From Cyprinodon diabolis (lineage: Eukaryota; Chordata; Actinopteri; Cyprinodontiformes; Cyprinodontidae), in contig CM060073.1 in NCBI GenBank assembly GCA_030533445.1, positions 40,160,928 through 40,224,927 of the forward strand: 64,000 nucleotides of DNA, written 5' to 3'. The translations under genes were made by a program, and so were the position numbers. The notes below the pieces were generated by a model. The model had not been told where the DNA came from. It did no database searches and worked only from the letters and a program-made list of their open reading frames with translations. This document shows, piece after piece, positions 34,246 through 45,500 of the stretch (position 1 is its first letter; each line of letters begins with the position of its first letter).

Positions 34246-36950
34246 TGCATTCAGATGCACAATTTAGGTTAAGTTTGTTTTGGTCAGTAAAATACACTTT
34301 ACGTCACAATACATCATATTTGAAGTGTCTTTCAAATATCATGATTAGGTTTGTATATATTTAGCTGGATATATATTGAGTGTAGAGGGTCTGTCTGGCC
34401 AAAACCAGCTCAATCTGTCCACTATACAGTGCTTCCCTGTCTCCTAGCAACTCCCTGAACGCCTGAGGTCGGCTGTTACCTTTCTGTCAGGACCGGGGAT
34501 TTCTCCCGGCTGGAGTGAGGTGACTTTCATGTGTGATGTGTGTTTCAGAGACTTCCACCCCCTCCCCTCCTCCTCATCCTCCCCCTCCCCTCCTCTCTTC
34601 TCCACTGCTGCTATGGGGGTATAACACGCAAGGAGCGGCCCTGCTGTCGAAAAGCATTGGTTCAGATTCCTGTTTGCTCTACCCCCGACGGCAATGGCTC
34701 TTTGAAAGAGGGAGGACTTGAAAGGATGGCATCGCAGTGAGTGATCACTGGATGTGCTGTAACAAGAGAAAACTCTGAGGGCGCCGTAGGAGGAGGAGAC
34801 AAGAAAATGAGAACGTGTGGCAGCGTGGAGGGAAAAAATAAAAATAGTACCAAAGAGATGTTTTATTGGAAGAAGGGAGAGCAGCAGATTAATGAAATAG
34901 GAAGACATTAGTCACCGACTTGTCTGTTAATATTCCCACAGAAATAGGTTTGGAGCTGTACTTGTTTGAAGCAACACAGGGATTTTAACACACTTTACTG
35001 AAAGACTGGTGCAGGATTGTCAGAGAACTCCGTGGCAATGGACATTTTCAACACTTCATTCACACTAAAGAGCCACTTCAATAATTCATCACTCATTCTC
35101 TGAACAGTGCCTCTCCACAGCTGGCTAATAGTTTTCAACACTCTTTAAACTCTTTCACAAACACACTCAAACTCTTCTTTCCCCCACCCTGTTTTACAAA
35201 CCTCACACATCATATTTTTTCAGTGAGACAGAGATGGGACAAAACATTGGAACAGAGATGCCAAGGTAATTTTTTTAACACAAATCTGACGCACATTTTA
35301 ATATTCTTCAGCGACACTGATTTGCCGGAATCTGATAGCGGACCATTGTGACCCTATTATGACCCCTTATGTGACTACTCAGCATTTCAGTGCTTGCAGA
35401 CTTAAAGGAGAGCCTTGGAGGAATTTCTGGGCCACACTGCTCTCCACAGTTTGTGATGGTGAGGTCATTGGTGGTTTTCTTGTGAGAGCGTTTTTATGTG
35501 GGTGTGTGGGCTAATATATCTTTGTGTGGTATTTTTCATTGTGCCAGGGGGATATGGGTTTGGAAAGGCTAATTTGGGTTTTAGGGTACTGGGCCCTTGC
35601 CAGATACGCTAAACACGTGTGCCATTTGTTATAGGACAGCCGCAACCTAAATGCACACATGCACAAACATGCAACAACCCCAACCCTGTTCATGCACCTG
35701 GATCTTGGCTGAGAATAGTCATTTTTTCAGCCGTGACTTCATCTATGACAAACTGTGCAGCGAAACCAGTCCTTGCTTGACTGATGTCAATCTCCTAACC
35801 ATATAGTTTACTTACCATATTATATTATATCCATTAATGTATCAAATGGCACATTTAAACATAAAGATTGAGCTTTTCCATATTAATGACATTTAAAGCA
35901 AATACCTTATTAAGATTTTATGGTGCAGATCAGCACAAGTAGGACGTGTGAGTTGGGTGGATAATGATCATGGGCTATAAATAAGAATATGGCGTCAGGA
36001 TTACGACAAAGTTGAACCACGAGTTAATATTATGCTCCTCGGGTGCATTGGGGTCACCTTTTTTTTATTAACCGCAAGCTCATATAATGCTAAACAAGCA
36101 AATTTTGTAGTACATGAATGCAGTCAAGGTCCCACGCTTGAGACGTGCTCTGAGACTCACCAAAATGGACTACTTTTTCAGTGCTTTTAGGGCTTTTCCA
36201 AAATTTGAAGGTCTTCCCAGGTCAATTCAAAGGTTTTGCATAGAGAACAATTAAGCAGCATTCCATAATGTTAGATTTTGTCATAATCATGTCAATGCAA
36301 AGTTATTTAATCGCTATAAGTCAATAACATTTTGAACCTCTACATTAACTTGGTATCTGAAGGTCAATTATACTTCATAGAGATAATCTGATCAGCAACT
36401 GTCTGGTTTTGAAACATATTTGCATTTCATTTTAGGTCCGGACTTTCATTTTATTAAGTCTGGCTACATTTTAGGGTTGTTGCCTTATTAGACAGTGAAT
36501 TACAGTGATTGACAGCTATGTTCAAATATGATTACAAAGGCCATTTTTTGTCTCATCTAAACCGATAAACTTCCTGCAAATTTTAAGTCCATATGTATTT
36601 TTGATGGCTTGTAGAAAAATGAGAACAGTAGCTTTTTTCTATCACTCATTCATAACGGTTACATTTGTGCACAACTAAATTCTACAACTATCCTAGATGA
36701 AGTCCGTAATTATTTCTGCCAAACACATTCCAGCAATGTGTTCAAGATGTGTTAAAGTGGATTGGGATGTGCAAACTGACAAGACACACTGTCCAAACCA
36801 ATTCTGTCACCTGAGCTGTGGATATTTCCAGCTCCTCCAGAGTTACCATAAGTCACAAAGTTTGAATTCCAGTTAGGCAAATTCTATACACTAACTAAAT
36901 AACTTTTAGTGGCAGTTTGTATCTCTGGATTTTATCCAGCGGTACCATAT
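34246..36950. other. Non-coding stretch, no recognised gene
   Basis: No gene recognised. A pyrimidine-rich patch lies at 34552-34605. A weak splice-bounded segment at 35224-35265 (acceptor ttttttcag, donor gtaatt) is noted under findings. Confidence 0.45.
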
Positions 36951-36959
36951 GTGAAGGGG

Positions 36960-37136
36960 CAAAATAAAAATACATACCAAAGATTCAACTTTATTCTTTT
37001 TTGGAAAAATATATCTGTACTACTTTGAATTGGTCTGTTACATTAAATTCCAAACACAAACATAAAAGTTTGTGACTGCAATGCCACAAAACTTGAAAAT
37101 AATGGAGGCTGTATGAATACTTTTTGACACAATGTA
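36960..37136 (+). mobile_element. Tc1-like element, 3' end remnant
   Basis: The stretch tttgtgactgcaatgccaca, then aaacttgaaaataatggagg and ctgtatgaatactttttgac, ending acacaatgta, is a diverged 3' end of the same Tc1-like family as at 15.5-16.0 kb. No transposase coding is left. Confidence 0.5.
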
Positions 37137-37316
37137 TAAAGACATTTGTTCACTTTATCTTTACGTTCTTCACAATTATGCAGATGGTACAGAAGGTTTT
37201 TATTTTCTTTTTATGGTTTTAATTAGTCTAAAGCCATTTCTTCCCTCTCACTTGCCCCTCCTCCATTGTTGTTGAAACTGTTGCTCCTGATTAGTGTTCA
37301 GTCATAGGCCTTGGAA

Positions 37317-37365
37317 AGGTTGGTGGTGGTGGTGGTAGTAGTGAGTGGTGGTGGTGGGGGGGGTT
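37317..37365 (+). repeat. GGT-rich tract, possible G-quadruplex
   Basis: Runs of ggtggtggtggtagtagtg followed by gtggtggtggggggggtt give many closely spaced G-runs on the + strand. A G-quadruplex is possible. Confidence 0.6.
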
Positions 37366-38291
37366 ACAGAGGCATCAGTGACACAAGTAGTTTGGCTCCA
37401 TTTTCTTCCCCCAGTTTCTCTTTCTTTCCCTTTTACTTAGACCCTGATGTTTCCAACCCTCTCCATCTGCAGTCCGACCTCTGCTATTCTTCACTATGAT
37501 TCCTGTGTGTTCAAAGGCGGCAGGATGTAAGTAATTGGAAGGGATGTGGTGAAGTTGAAGCCCCCCCCTCTTCTATATTGGAAGGCCCCTAGCACTGGAG
37601 AGGTCAGCGAGAGAGAGCCTCACACTGACATGTAGGCCTGGACGGCAGCATCCAGCCACAACATGCCCGAGGCACCTCGATCAGCAGCAGCAGCTCTGTC
37701 CGGACACGAGCATAAAGAGCAGTGAACGGATCTGCAGCTGCTGCAGTCAAGCTTACCCTCAACATGTTTGCTCCTCTGATTCCAGCACAAAGAAACTTAG
37801 CTTCATACGGCTCAGATCCTCGGCTCAGGTTCACTTCTAAGATATTACAATGCCTTAAAGCTAAGAACTAACACTCTGTTCTTATACACTCTTCTGTGCT
37901 AATCTGCATTCTACCTGTTTGCCTTATACACCGTGGGTGCGCCTCTAATCAGCTGTGATCAAATTGCTGGGCTTCAGGGATCGCTCCCACGCGTCTAGCG
38001 GCACAGACATGGCAGGGCAATTAGCACATCTCTTCACACAGGCTTAGACCACAGAAACGTGGAAAAGGGCAGCTTAAGAGGCTACTTTAACCACGACGGC
38101 TTTAAATAAAGATGTCTGGACTGCATCAACATCAGTAAGACCACTACTACCAATGGTCCACATCATACAGTGATTCAGTCATACACATGTGCAATGTATA
38201 CACCCAAACATGCTCTGACAGCCAAGCAGACGCTTAAACACACAAACACTGCTTAGACTACACGTGTGTGTTTATGAGGAAAAAAAAAGTT

Positions 38292-38313
38292 GGTGTGTGT
38301 GTGTGTGTGTGTG
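38292..38313 (+). repeat. GT dinucleotide microsatellite
   Basis: An uninterrupted GT run of about 11 units, the commonest microsatellite type in fish DNA. Confidence 0.9.
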
Positions 38314-39352
38314 AGGGGACATAAATTACACATTACACAAGCACACAGAGTCAGTCTCTGCCTTCAGCATATGTCATCATCAGCAGACCATTTCTTTTGA
38401 GGGGCTGTCCTGGTAAGAGTGCAAGGTTGATTTGGGGAAACACCCAGCTGACACGATAACCCCGCCTTTCTGTGACACTGAGTCGCCTCTGCTCTCCCAG
38501 AACATTACCTGGGGCTTTCCCTGTGCCAGTTGGGATTACCGCTGGAACAAGTTAGCACCACACTACCCACCCACTGTCATGTAAAAAAAAAAACCAACAT
38601 GTATCCACCAATCCAAAGGTCCTGAAATTCTACGAAGACATGGAAAAGATGATGCCTCCTAATGTTATCATCATGCAAACCCCATGGGGATATGTCTGCC
38701 TGTCATGCCCTGGGGTGTGCCATGGTTGGCAACCTTTCCAGAGGGGGCAGGGCGTCCTGCTGGGCTCGCAGGGCTGCTCCTATCTATTGGGAGGGCCCCT
38801 CCCACTTCCTAGAATACCACCAAAATTCAGTGACTACTCCTTTCTGTCTGTCTCCTCAAATCTGTTGAGACTGAGGTCATGAATAATACTGGAAAATTAC
38901 TTTTTCAAGCACACAAAGAAATTGTTTTGCTATTACCAAAATGGTACGGTTATAGTGCAGTTAAATATGGTGATTCCTTTTACATCGATTTAGAAATCCT
39001 TGTAAATTTCCAAATACTTTTTTAATGTAAAAAACACAAAATGATCCTGTTTGCTGTGCTTTTCATGTTCTTTGAGTTGGGGATGTTGTCTATTTTGATG
39101 GGTAAAAGATTTTCTATCCTGCTTGCTTACATGTTTAATTCATTTTGGGTAACTAGTGTACCCTACGTATACCCTTAAAAATGGGAAAAACAAGGAAATT
39201 CATGACCAGGAACACAGCTTTTTTGTAAATAAATTTGGGCGAATTTTGGATCACAAGAATATTCATCCAAAAAACAGGTTTACTGTTTACCTCATGGGCT
39301 ATACGTTTTACCTCCTCACAGTCTATATCAGCTATGGCTAGATATAGTAACA

Positions 39353-39355
<3 letters not shown>

Positions 39356-39383
<28 letters not shown>
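39356..39383. repeat. TA dinucleotide microsatellite
   Basis: About 28 bp of pure TA repeat. Confidence 0.9.
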
Positions 39384-39389
<6 letters not shown>

Positions 39390-39931
39390 TGGTAATTATT
39401 GTTGACTGATTTCATTTTGTTGGTGAATATAGCCAGAAGTAATCATAATGCAGCAGTTATTCTCTGATAGCATAACAACAAGTTGACATCTGCAACAGAA
39501 TAATGTTGCAATGAAGCAATGTTGCAATGAAAATTAAGGACGTATGTGAGAGCAAACCTTATATCCTCATATTTTAAGCAAAACTGGCAGAAATCATTAA
39601 CTGGAGAGTTTCTTCGGCGGCTTGACATGTTTCACGGACTACAAAATTACAGAAACAGAAATTGTCGTTTGGAGTTTTTGCGTCAGATCTGATTCGTTCC
39701 AACCTGACAAGGGTGACCCTGTTAATCCTGCTTTTAAAATCAAGCCGTACTATCCCTTTATCAGATTGATAAACCGTATCCTATTAGCCTGGCTGGCAAG
39801 GCTAACTACTGTCACCTGTGGTTCCTACTGTTATAGCCACTGATGCTTAAGGTTTGGGTTCTAGATGTCTCCATTTTTTAAAAACTTATAAACAAGTATT
39901 GTGTCAATTACAAACACCAATATGATCAACA
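39384..39931. other. Non-coding stretch, no recognised gene
   Basis: Nothing recognised except a short direct duplication of aatgttgcaatgaa at about 39502-39531. Confidence 0.45.
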
Positions 39932-40024
39932 TATTCTCATTATCAGTTCGTATGAAATCATACGAAAAGTTATGCACATTACTTCGTACGTTTTGGACGT
40001 TTTTCCTCAAAAAACCACATCAGT

Positions 40025-40034
40025 GCGCATGCGC
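40025..40034. promoter_or_regulatory. NRF1-like motif GCGCATGCGC in the MITE, left copy
   Basis: An exact match to the palindromic NRF1 binding consensus GCGCATGCGC. It lies inside the left half of the MITE. Binding is inferred from sequence only. Confidence 0.4.
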
Positions 40035-40202
40035 TGGCAGACAGAAAAAAAGCAGATCCGTGGACGGACGTAAAACTGGGAAAAACAGTGCAATCATCAC
40101 TTATTCATGTCTCTAACTACGTTGCTTGCTGTTTTATATCTTAGGGTCAGGGTTAGGGCTAATTGTAATTTATATTCTATGTTCGTGAATGGTGCGTCAG
40201 AT

Positions 40203-40212
40203 GCGCATGCGC
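40203..40212. promoter_or_regulatory. NRF1-like motif GCGCATGCGC in the MITE, right copy
   Basis: A second exact GCGCATGCGC, extended to TGCGCATGCGCA, in the right half of the same MITE. The two sites are 178 bp apart. Confidence 0.4.
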
Positions 40213-40293
40213 ATACGACGAAAAAAACATCGAAAACGTACGAAATTACGGTGCATAACTTTTCGTACGATTTACGAACTCATAATGAGAATA

Positions 40294-41297
40294 CACTGAT
40301 ATGATTTATGGAAAATCATTCCATGTGTATAGCTCTGCTTTTTCTTGTCCATCTTCTTATACTGTATTTTCTTAATATCTTTGTTATGTATTTTAATTTG
40401 GGAAAAAAAGGTTAAACTACAGTAAAGTAATCCCTTACATTCTGCAGGTCTGTGGAAAGACCAGAGGAGATTGCTTTAGGACTTAAATCTTGATCACAGA
40501 GATGCTTTTCAAACCTTTTAGAAAAATGTAAACTTGTGAGAAGAAAATACTTTCTACAGTTTAAATCTAAATGTTTATTTTAAATGATTGTCTAACCTAG
40601 AAATCGTTTTTCTTACACTGATTAGCAAATCAGAAACAGCAGATTTAGTAGCTTATCATCCACAGTGCAATGCTCTTTAAAGGCCTCCTAAAGGACAAAC
40701 CTTAGCTACTTGGGGATATTTGGATGTTATAGTCCAATTATGTTAATCTGGGCTTGGATAAAATCATAAACCGAGGAAAAAAAACATGGTAAACTACAGC
40801 TTCAATCCTTTGACAGCAGATAGTACATTCAAACCCTTCCCACACGGCAGTCGTCATCAGCTGAACATCTAAACATGCAGTTTACATTTAGAAAAGGGGC
40901 ACATGAGTGGTATCTACACTGTCATCTCTTATCTGCCAGACACTTATGCAATGGTTTAACTACATAATAATCGCTAATAATGCAGCATACTAAAATAGAG
41001 TATGAGAGTATGAGAGACCAGATCCACAAACTACTAAAAATACTTCCTTTACGTCTGTTCTTTTACTAAAAATATTGAATTAACTAAAGAAAATATTTTT
41101 GTCTAATGACAATATATTACTTACAATTCTGAACTTCTCATATTAGAAAAGGTTTAAGAGTTTATCTTTTTTTCTACTCACTTTGCAAACGTGAATGTTT
41201 TGGTTTTCTTTAAGGAAGACTTAATGACATGCTGTATGTCATACTTGCAATAACAATAAAAAGGCGATTGCTTTTAAATTGTTAGCATCACAATATA
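40294..41297. other. Non-coding stretch, no recognised gene
   Basis: AT-rich DNA with nothing recognised. Confidence 0.5.
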
Positions 41298-41299
41298 TA

Positions 41300-41328
41300 C
41301 ACTATATTGCCAAAAGTATTTGCTCACC
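41300..41328 (+). repeat. Terminal inverted repeat of Tc1 copy 2 (transposase 3' side)
   Basis: 29 bp, an exact reverse complement of 42519-42547, preceded by the TA duplication. Confidence 0.95.
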
Positions 41329-41381
41329 TGCCTTGACTCACATATGAGCTTAAGTGACATCCCGTTCCTAATCCATAGGGT

Positions 41382-42413
41382 TCAATATGACGTCGGTCCA
41401 CCCTTTGCAGCTAGAACAGCTTCAACTCTTCTGGGAAGGCTGTCCACAAGGTTTAGGAGTGTGTTTATGGGAATTTTTGACCATTCTTCCAGAAGCGCAT
41501 TTGTGAGGTCGCACACTGATGTTGGACGAGAAGGCCTGGCTCTCAGTCTCCGCTCTAATTCATCCCAAAGGTGTTCTATCGGGTTGAGGTCAGGACTCTG
41601 TGCAGGCCAGTCAAGTTCATCCACACCAGACTCTGTCATCCATGTCTTTATGGACCTTGCTTTGTGCACTGGTGCACAGTCATGTTGGAAGAGGAAGGGG
41701 CCAGCTCCAAACTGTTCCCACAAAGTTGGGAGCATGGAATTGTCCAAAATGTCTTGGTATGCTGAAGCATTCAGAGTTCCTTTCACTGGAACTAAGGGGC
41801 CAAGCCCAGCTCCTGAAAAACAACCCCACACCATAATCCCCCCTCCACCAAACTTTACACTTGGCACAATGCAGTCAGACAAGTACCGTTCTCCTGGCAA
41901 CCGCCAAACCCAGACCCGTCCATCAGATTGCCAGATGGAGAAGCGCGATTCGTCACTCCAGAGAACGCGTCTCCACTGCTCTAGAGTCCAGTGGCGGCGT
42001 GCTTTACACCACCGCATCCGACGCTTTGCATTGCACTTGGTTATGTATGGCTTGGATGCAGCTGCTCGACCATGGAAACCCATTCCATGAAGCTCTCTGC
42101 GCACTGTTCTTGAGCTAATCTGAAGGCCACATGAAGTTTGGAGGTCTGTAGTGATTGACTCTGCAGAAAGTTGGCGACCTCTTCGCACTATGCGCTTCAG
42201 CATCCGCTGACCCCGCTCCGTCAGTTTACGTGGCCTACCACTTCGTGGCTGAGTTGCTGTCGTTCCCAAACACTTCCATTTTCTTATAATACAGCTGACA
42301 GTTGACTGTGGAATATTTAGGAGCGAGGAAATTTCACGACTGGATTTGTTGCACAGGTGGCATCCTATCACAGTTCCACGCTGGAATTCACTGAGCTCCT
42401 GAGAGCGACCCAT
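41382..42413 (-). CDS. Tc1-family transposase (DD34E), intact, copy 2
   Basis: An intact 343-residue transposase on the minus strand, the same protein as copy 1 except Gly at 189, which restores the run of four glycines ([11 protein letters not shown]) usual in this family. The paired-type DNA-binding half (about 1-110, GRPR at 59-62) and the catalytic residues D154, D245 and E280 are all present. The start at 42413 is the MGRSQ methionine; an upstream extension of the frame has no ATG and runs into the terminal repeat. Of the two copies this is the better candidate for an active enzyme, because Asp at 189 in copy 1 departs from the family pattern. Activity is inferred from intactness only. 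Confidence 0.95.
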   Translation of the reverse strand: MGRSQELSEFQRGTVIGCHLCNKSSREISSLLNIPQSTVSCIIRKWKCLGTTATQPRSGRPRKLTERGQRMLKRIVRRGRQLSAESITTDLQTSCGLQISSRTVRRELHGMGFHGRAAASKPYITKCNAKRRMRWCKARRHWTLEQWRRVLWSDESRFSIWQSDGRVWVWRLPGERYLSDCIVPSVKFGGGGIMVWGCFSGAGLGPLVPVKGTLNASAYQDILDNSMLPTLWEQFGAGPFLFQHDCAPVHKARSIKTWMTESGVDELDWPAQSPDLNPIEHLWDELERRLRARPSRPTSVCDLTNALLEEWSKIPINTLLNLVDSLPRRVEAVLAAKGGPTSY

Positions 42414-42518
42414 TCTTTCACAAATGTTTGTAAAAACAGTCTGCATGCCTAGGTGCTTGAATTTATACACCTGTGGCCATGGAAGTGATTGGAACACCTG
42501 ATTCCAATAATTTGGATG

Positions 42519-42547
42519 GGTGAGCAAATACTTTTGGCAATATAGTG
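42519..42547 (-). repeat. Terminal inverted repeat of Tc1 copy 2 (transposase 5' side)
   Basis: 29 bp, an exact reverse complement of 41300-41328, followed by TA at 42548-42549. Confidence 0.95.
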
Positions 42548-42549
42548 TA

Positions 42550-45500
42550 CAATCGCCCGTTGTATCATATTTAGTCCTTTTCTTTTTATGCTGCTGGCCA
42601 AAGATTTATGGCTCTTTGGAGCTATTTTGATGCCTTTTTGCTGTTCCTATTTATGTTCTTTCACACACAATGTTCAAATTAGGCCTGAGATTCCCTCTTA
42701 CAGGCATTGTCATTTGTATAATAAATATAGGGCATGGGAGGTGATAACAGAGCCAAGATGGCATATATGTCTCAAGGTGTAGTGCTACACTCTGAGCAGC
42801 GCACCGGCTACCGTTCATTCATCCTGTCCGCTGAACTGCTGCTAGTTTTACTTACATGCCTGGAAGATGTCTAGTGCTGCTACCACAGATGATCTCGCTC
42901 TCGAAATGGAATTGAACGATTCAGATTAGCTAGCCGAATGAATATAAGGGGTAGAGCGTAGCCGTCTGTGGCACAGGCTTCCTGTTACAACTCCAGTCCG
43001 CCGTGTGGATGACATCATACACACTCCACTTTGTTTTAAAAAACTATAAATATACAAAATAAAACCGTGGATGTCTGGGGGAAAGTCATTTGCCTAAACG
43101 TTATGTTGTTGGCGTACCATAAAGAATAAATTATTAACAGTTTAGTTTGTGCCTTCAACTCGTTGCACATAGGAAAACGTTACTTGGATATAACCTAATG
43201 GAATATCTTCAGAATAGCTCCAAATGACACAAAACTAATATGGGTGTGTAGAAGAAGATGTAATAACGTAAAATCAAGGGCCCAATGTAAAAAAAAAAGG
43301 TATTCCCCCTTAAGTTCTTCAAAACATGCCACCACCATACCTTCTGCAAAGCTTTAAACCAAGAGTTTTATCTCTGATACTTTCACGACTTCAGTTTCTG
43401 TCCCACTAAATGCATAAGCGTGTTTGTCTGGGATATAGTTAAAGTGATAAAGGAAAGATCAGAACAATTAAGTCTACAAAGAAGAATAGATTAAAGTGTT
43501 CCAAGAATTATAGAATATTTTTTTAACATTAATTTTCTACAACATCATCATCACCAAAAAGAAAAAAAATGGTTCTGGTGGAAGACAAAACTCATAGTGT
43601 GACAAAGAATATGACACAAAGAACAAAGCTGGTTGAAGAAAATCAGGACTTCTATAGAAAAGCATTTGTCTCTATCTGTCTTGCTCCTGTAGGCTGACTT
43701 GTCTCCATTACTTATTAAGTCTTCAGTGTAAGGGTAATGTCATCTGCCATCTTCTGGATTTTGACACAGTGGAGACCACCATATCTACTTTTTCTATCTT
43801 TCCTTCTGTTCTTGCTGTGGATCTAATCCTTGGTGGAGGTGACTAACTCACCTGACTGTCAACACACTGTTCACTGAGCTGTGTTCAAGAAAGCAGACGG
43901 GACCTCTCCTCGTTGCTAGATTGTCACATCAAATTTGTCACAGTAACTTTGGATCATATACCTTGTTCCATGTGAATCTCTTCAGATACATTGCTAGTAC
44001 CAGTCCCTAGTTGTGTGCTTTACAGACTGTTGCTTGTAAGTGTCAAACTTATTTTATTCAATTTGTCAAGGCCAAACAAAACAAGACCAAGACCAAGGCT
44101 GAGGCATAAGCATCCAAGAACGAGCTCAAGACCAGGAAAAACAGGTTGTGGTCTAAAGACCTCCATCCCTGCTAATAGAAAATTAAATTATATGAGCACA
44201 AAGATAGTAAGAGTTCAATCCAAATGTAAAATATTTTTAAAGTTTTTAACTAAAGATGATCATGTTCACATCTTGGACATAGAGAATAGATGGTCTGGAA
44301 GAGAAATGATGAGGCTATATTCGTCAAAAAAAAAAACACTGTTTAGAGGGGGATGAAACTTAATGCAAAGAATTTACTTAACCAGTCCCCTCAAAACTGA
44401 GATTGACAAGCAAACGATTATGACCACACATAGACTCCAGCAACCCAGGAAAATAACTGTAGAGTAGAATTGAATTGCATCTGACATGGATTGGGCCAAT
44501 AGGAGGATCAGTCTCCATGTACCTTAAAATCACAGCACTCTAAATACAGGATATTCTAGTGCGAGCAAGCAGAATTAACAAGGACTCATAGATAGTCGTC
44601 AAAACATTTTCAAAAAAGCTGAACAAAAGTCCAGTTGCCCCCAGTTTAAGCCTAGTTTATAGTTGCCATGACCTGGATAACAATTTGTTCCTTTAAATAT
44701 GTAATGGAATAACATCCCTGCATCCGCTGCAGTGAGGGAACTGTTATGCCGTCAGCCTCCTTTTAAAAGTAATGGTGCCTTAAATTTGTAGGACTGGTCT
44801 TACTGCTGTCCTCATTTGCATTTTCTGACAATGATTTAACTAATGTTTCTGGGATCTCCTTACAAAAAGGTAGCAATCATCCCCCCATAAGGCATGAAAG
44901 GTTTTCAGGGAAGTTTTATTTACTTGCATCTGATCAGTAGCCCTGTCATGTGTGATTTCTCTCTGTGTCATCTTGTTTCCTAACACAGTTAAAAAGTGTT
45001 GGATAAACCAGTCTCACTAAGGTCTACCCCACATCTTAGTTAATGAAAGCCAAAGAAAGGCATAACAATCACTTAACCCTACATTGATAGGTGGGTTCAG
45101 ACACCGGGTAGAGGTGTTCACCATGTTTTAGATTTTTCATTGACTTCTTATTGTTTTTGAGATAGTTATTCTGGTGGGAAAAACTCACATGATCATACCA
45201 CTTTAAACCTTTTAACACAAGCTATTTGTAGAATCAATATTTTAAGTAGTTTACTTATTCCTCTCTTACCTTTCGGTTTCACTAGATGTGGAAGCAGCAG
45301 GTTTGCTGCACTACTGCACCATGCTTTCTGCCATTTACTCTATTCTACTGAGTGCGTTTTCAGAGCACAGTGAGTCTGCATGTTTGGACTTGGATTTTGC
45401 CAGAAATGTTTAATTGATCATCAGAAACACATTGTGAGTGACCAGCTTCAAAAGTGTGGTGCAGGTGCATTGTGGTGCTCGTGCACTGCTTCAGACTCCA

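Larger units (their letters stand above)
37137..39355. other. Non-coding stretch, no recognised gene
   Basis: No gene recognised. It holds a G-rich GGT tract (37317-37365), a CAG-rich patch (about 37680-37745), a GT microsatellite (38292-38313) and a moderately GC-rich block (about 38390-38560). Confidence 0.45.
39932..40293. mobile_element. MITE with long imperfect terminal inverted repeats and TA flanks
   Basis: The left end (39934 on) reads ttctcattatcagttcgtat, then a short insert, then catacgaaaagttatgcac. The right end, reverse-complemented, reads ttctcattatgagttcgtaa, then cgtacgaaaagttatgcac. Similarity extends about 55-60 bp inward through tttcgtacgtttt. Both ends abut TA, so a TA duplication is the simplest reading (element 39934-40291, 358 bp). 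There is no coding capacity. Each half also carries an exact GCGCATGCGC palindrome. The superfamily is uncertain; a TA duplication suits Tc1/mariner or related elements. Confidence 0.8.
41300..42547 (-). mobile_element. Full-length Tc1-family transposon, copy 2 (inverted)
   Basis: A complete 1,248-bp element in the opposite orientation to copy 1. It is flanked by TA (41298-41299 and 42548-42549) and has 29-bp perfect inverted ends (41300-41328 and 42519-42547). The TATA-like box is at 42467-42461 on the minus strand. The only base difference from copy 1 found by reading is C at 41848 on the + strand (G on the coding strand), which gives Gly instead of Asp at residue 189. The unrelated flanks show an independent insertion rather than a segmental duplication. 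Confidence 0.97.

Noticed and set aside
34444..34908. 154-codon minus-strand open frame with overlapping + frames
   Set aside because: It lies in low-complexity CT/GA-rich DNA and the composition explains it.
40141..40160. ttagggtcagggttagggct, resembling telomere repeats
   Set aside because: Only three imperfect units inside a MITE. Not an interstitial telomere.
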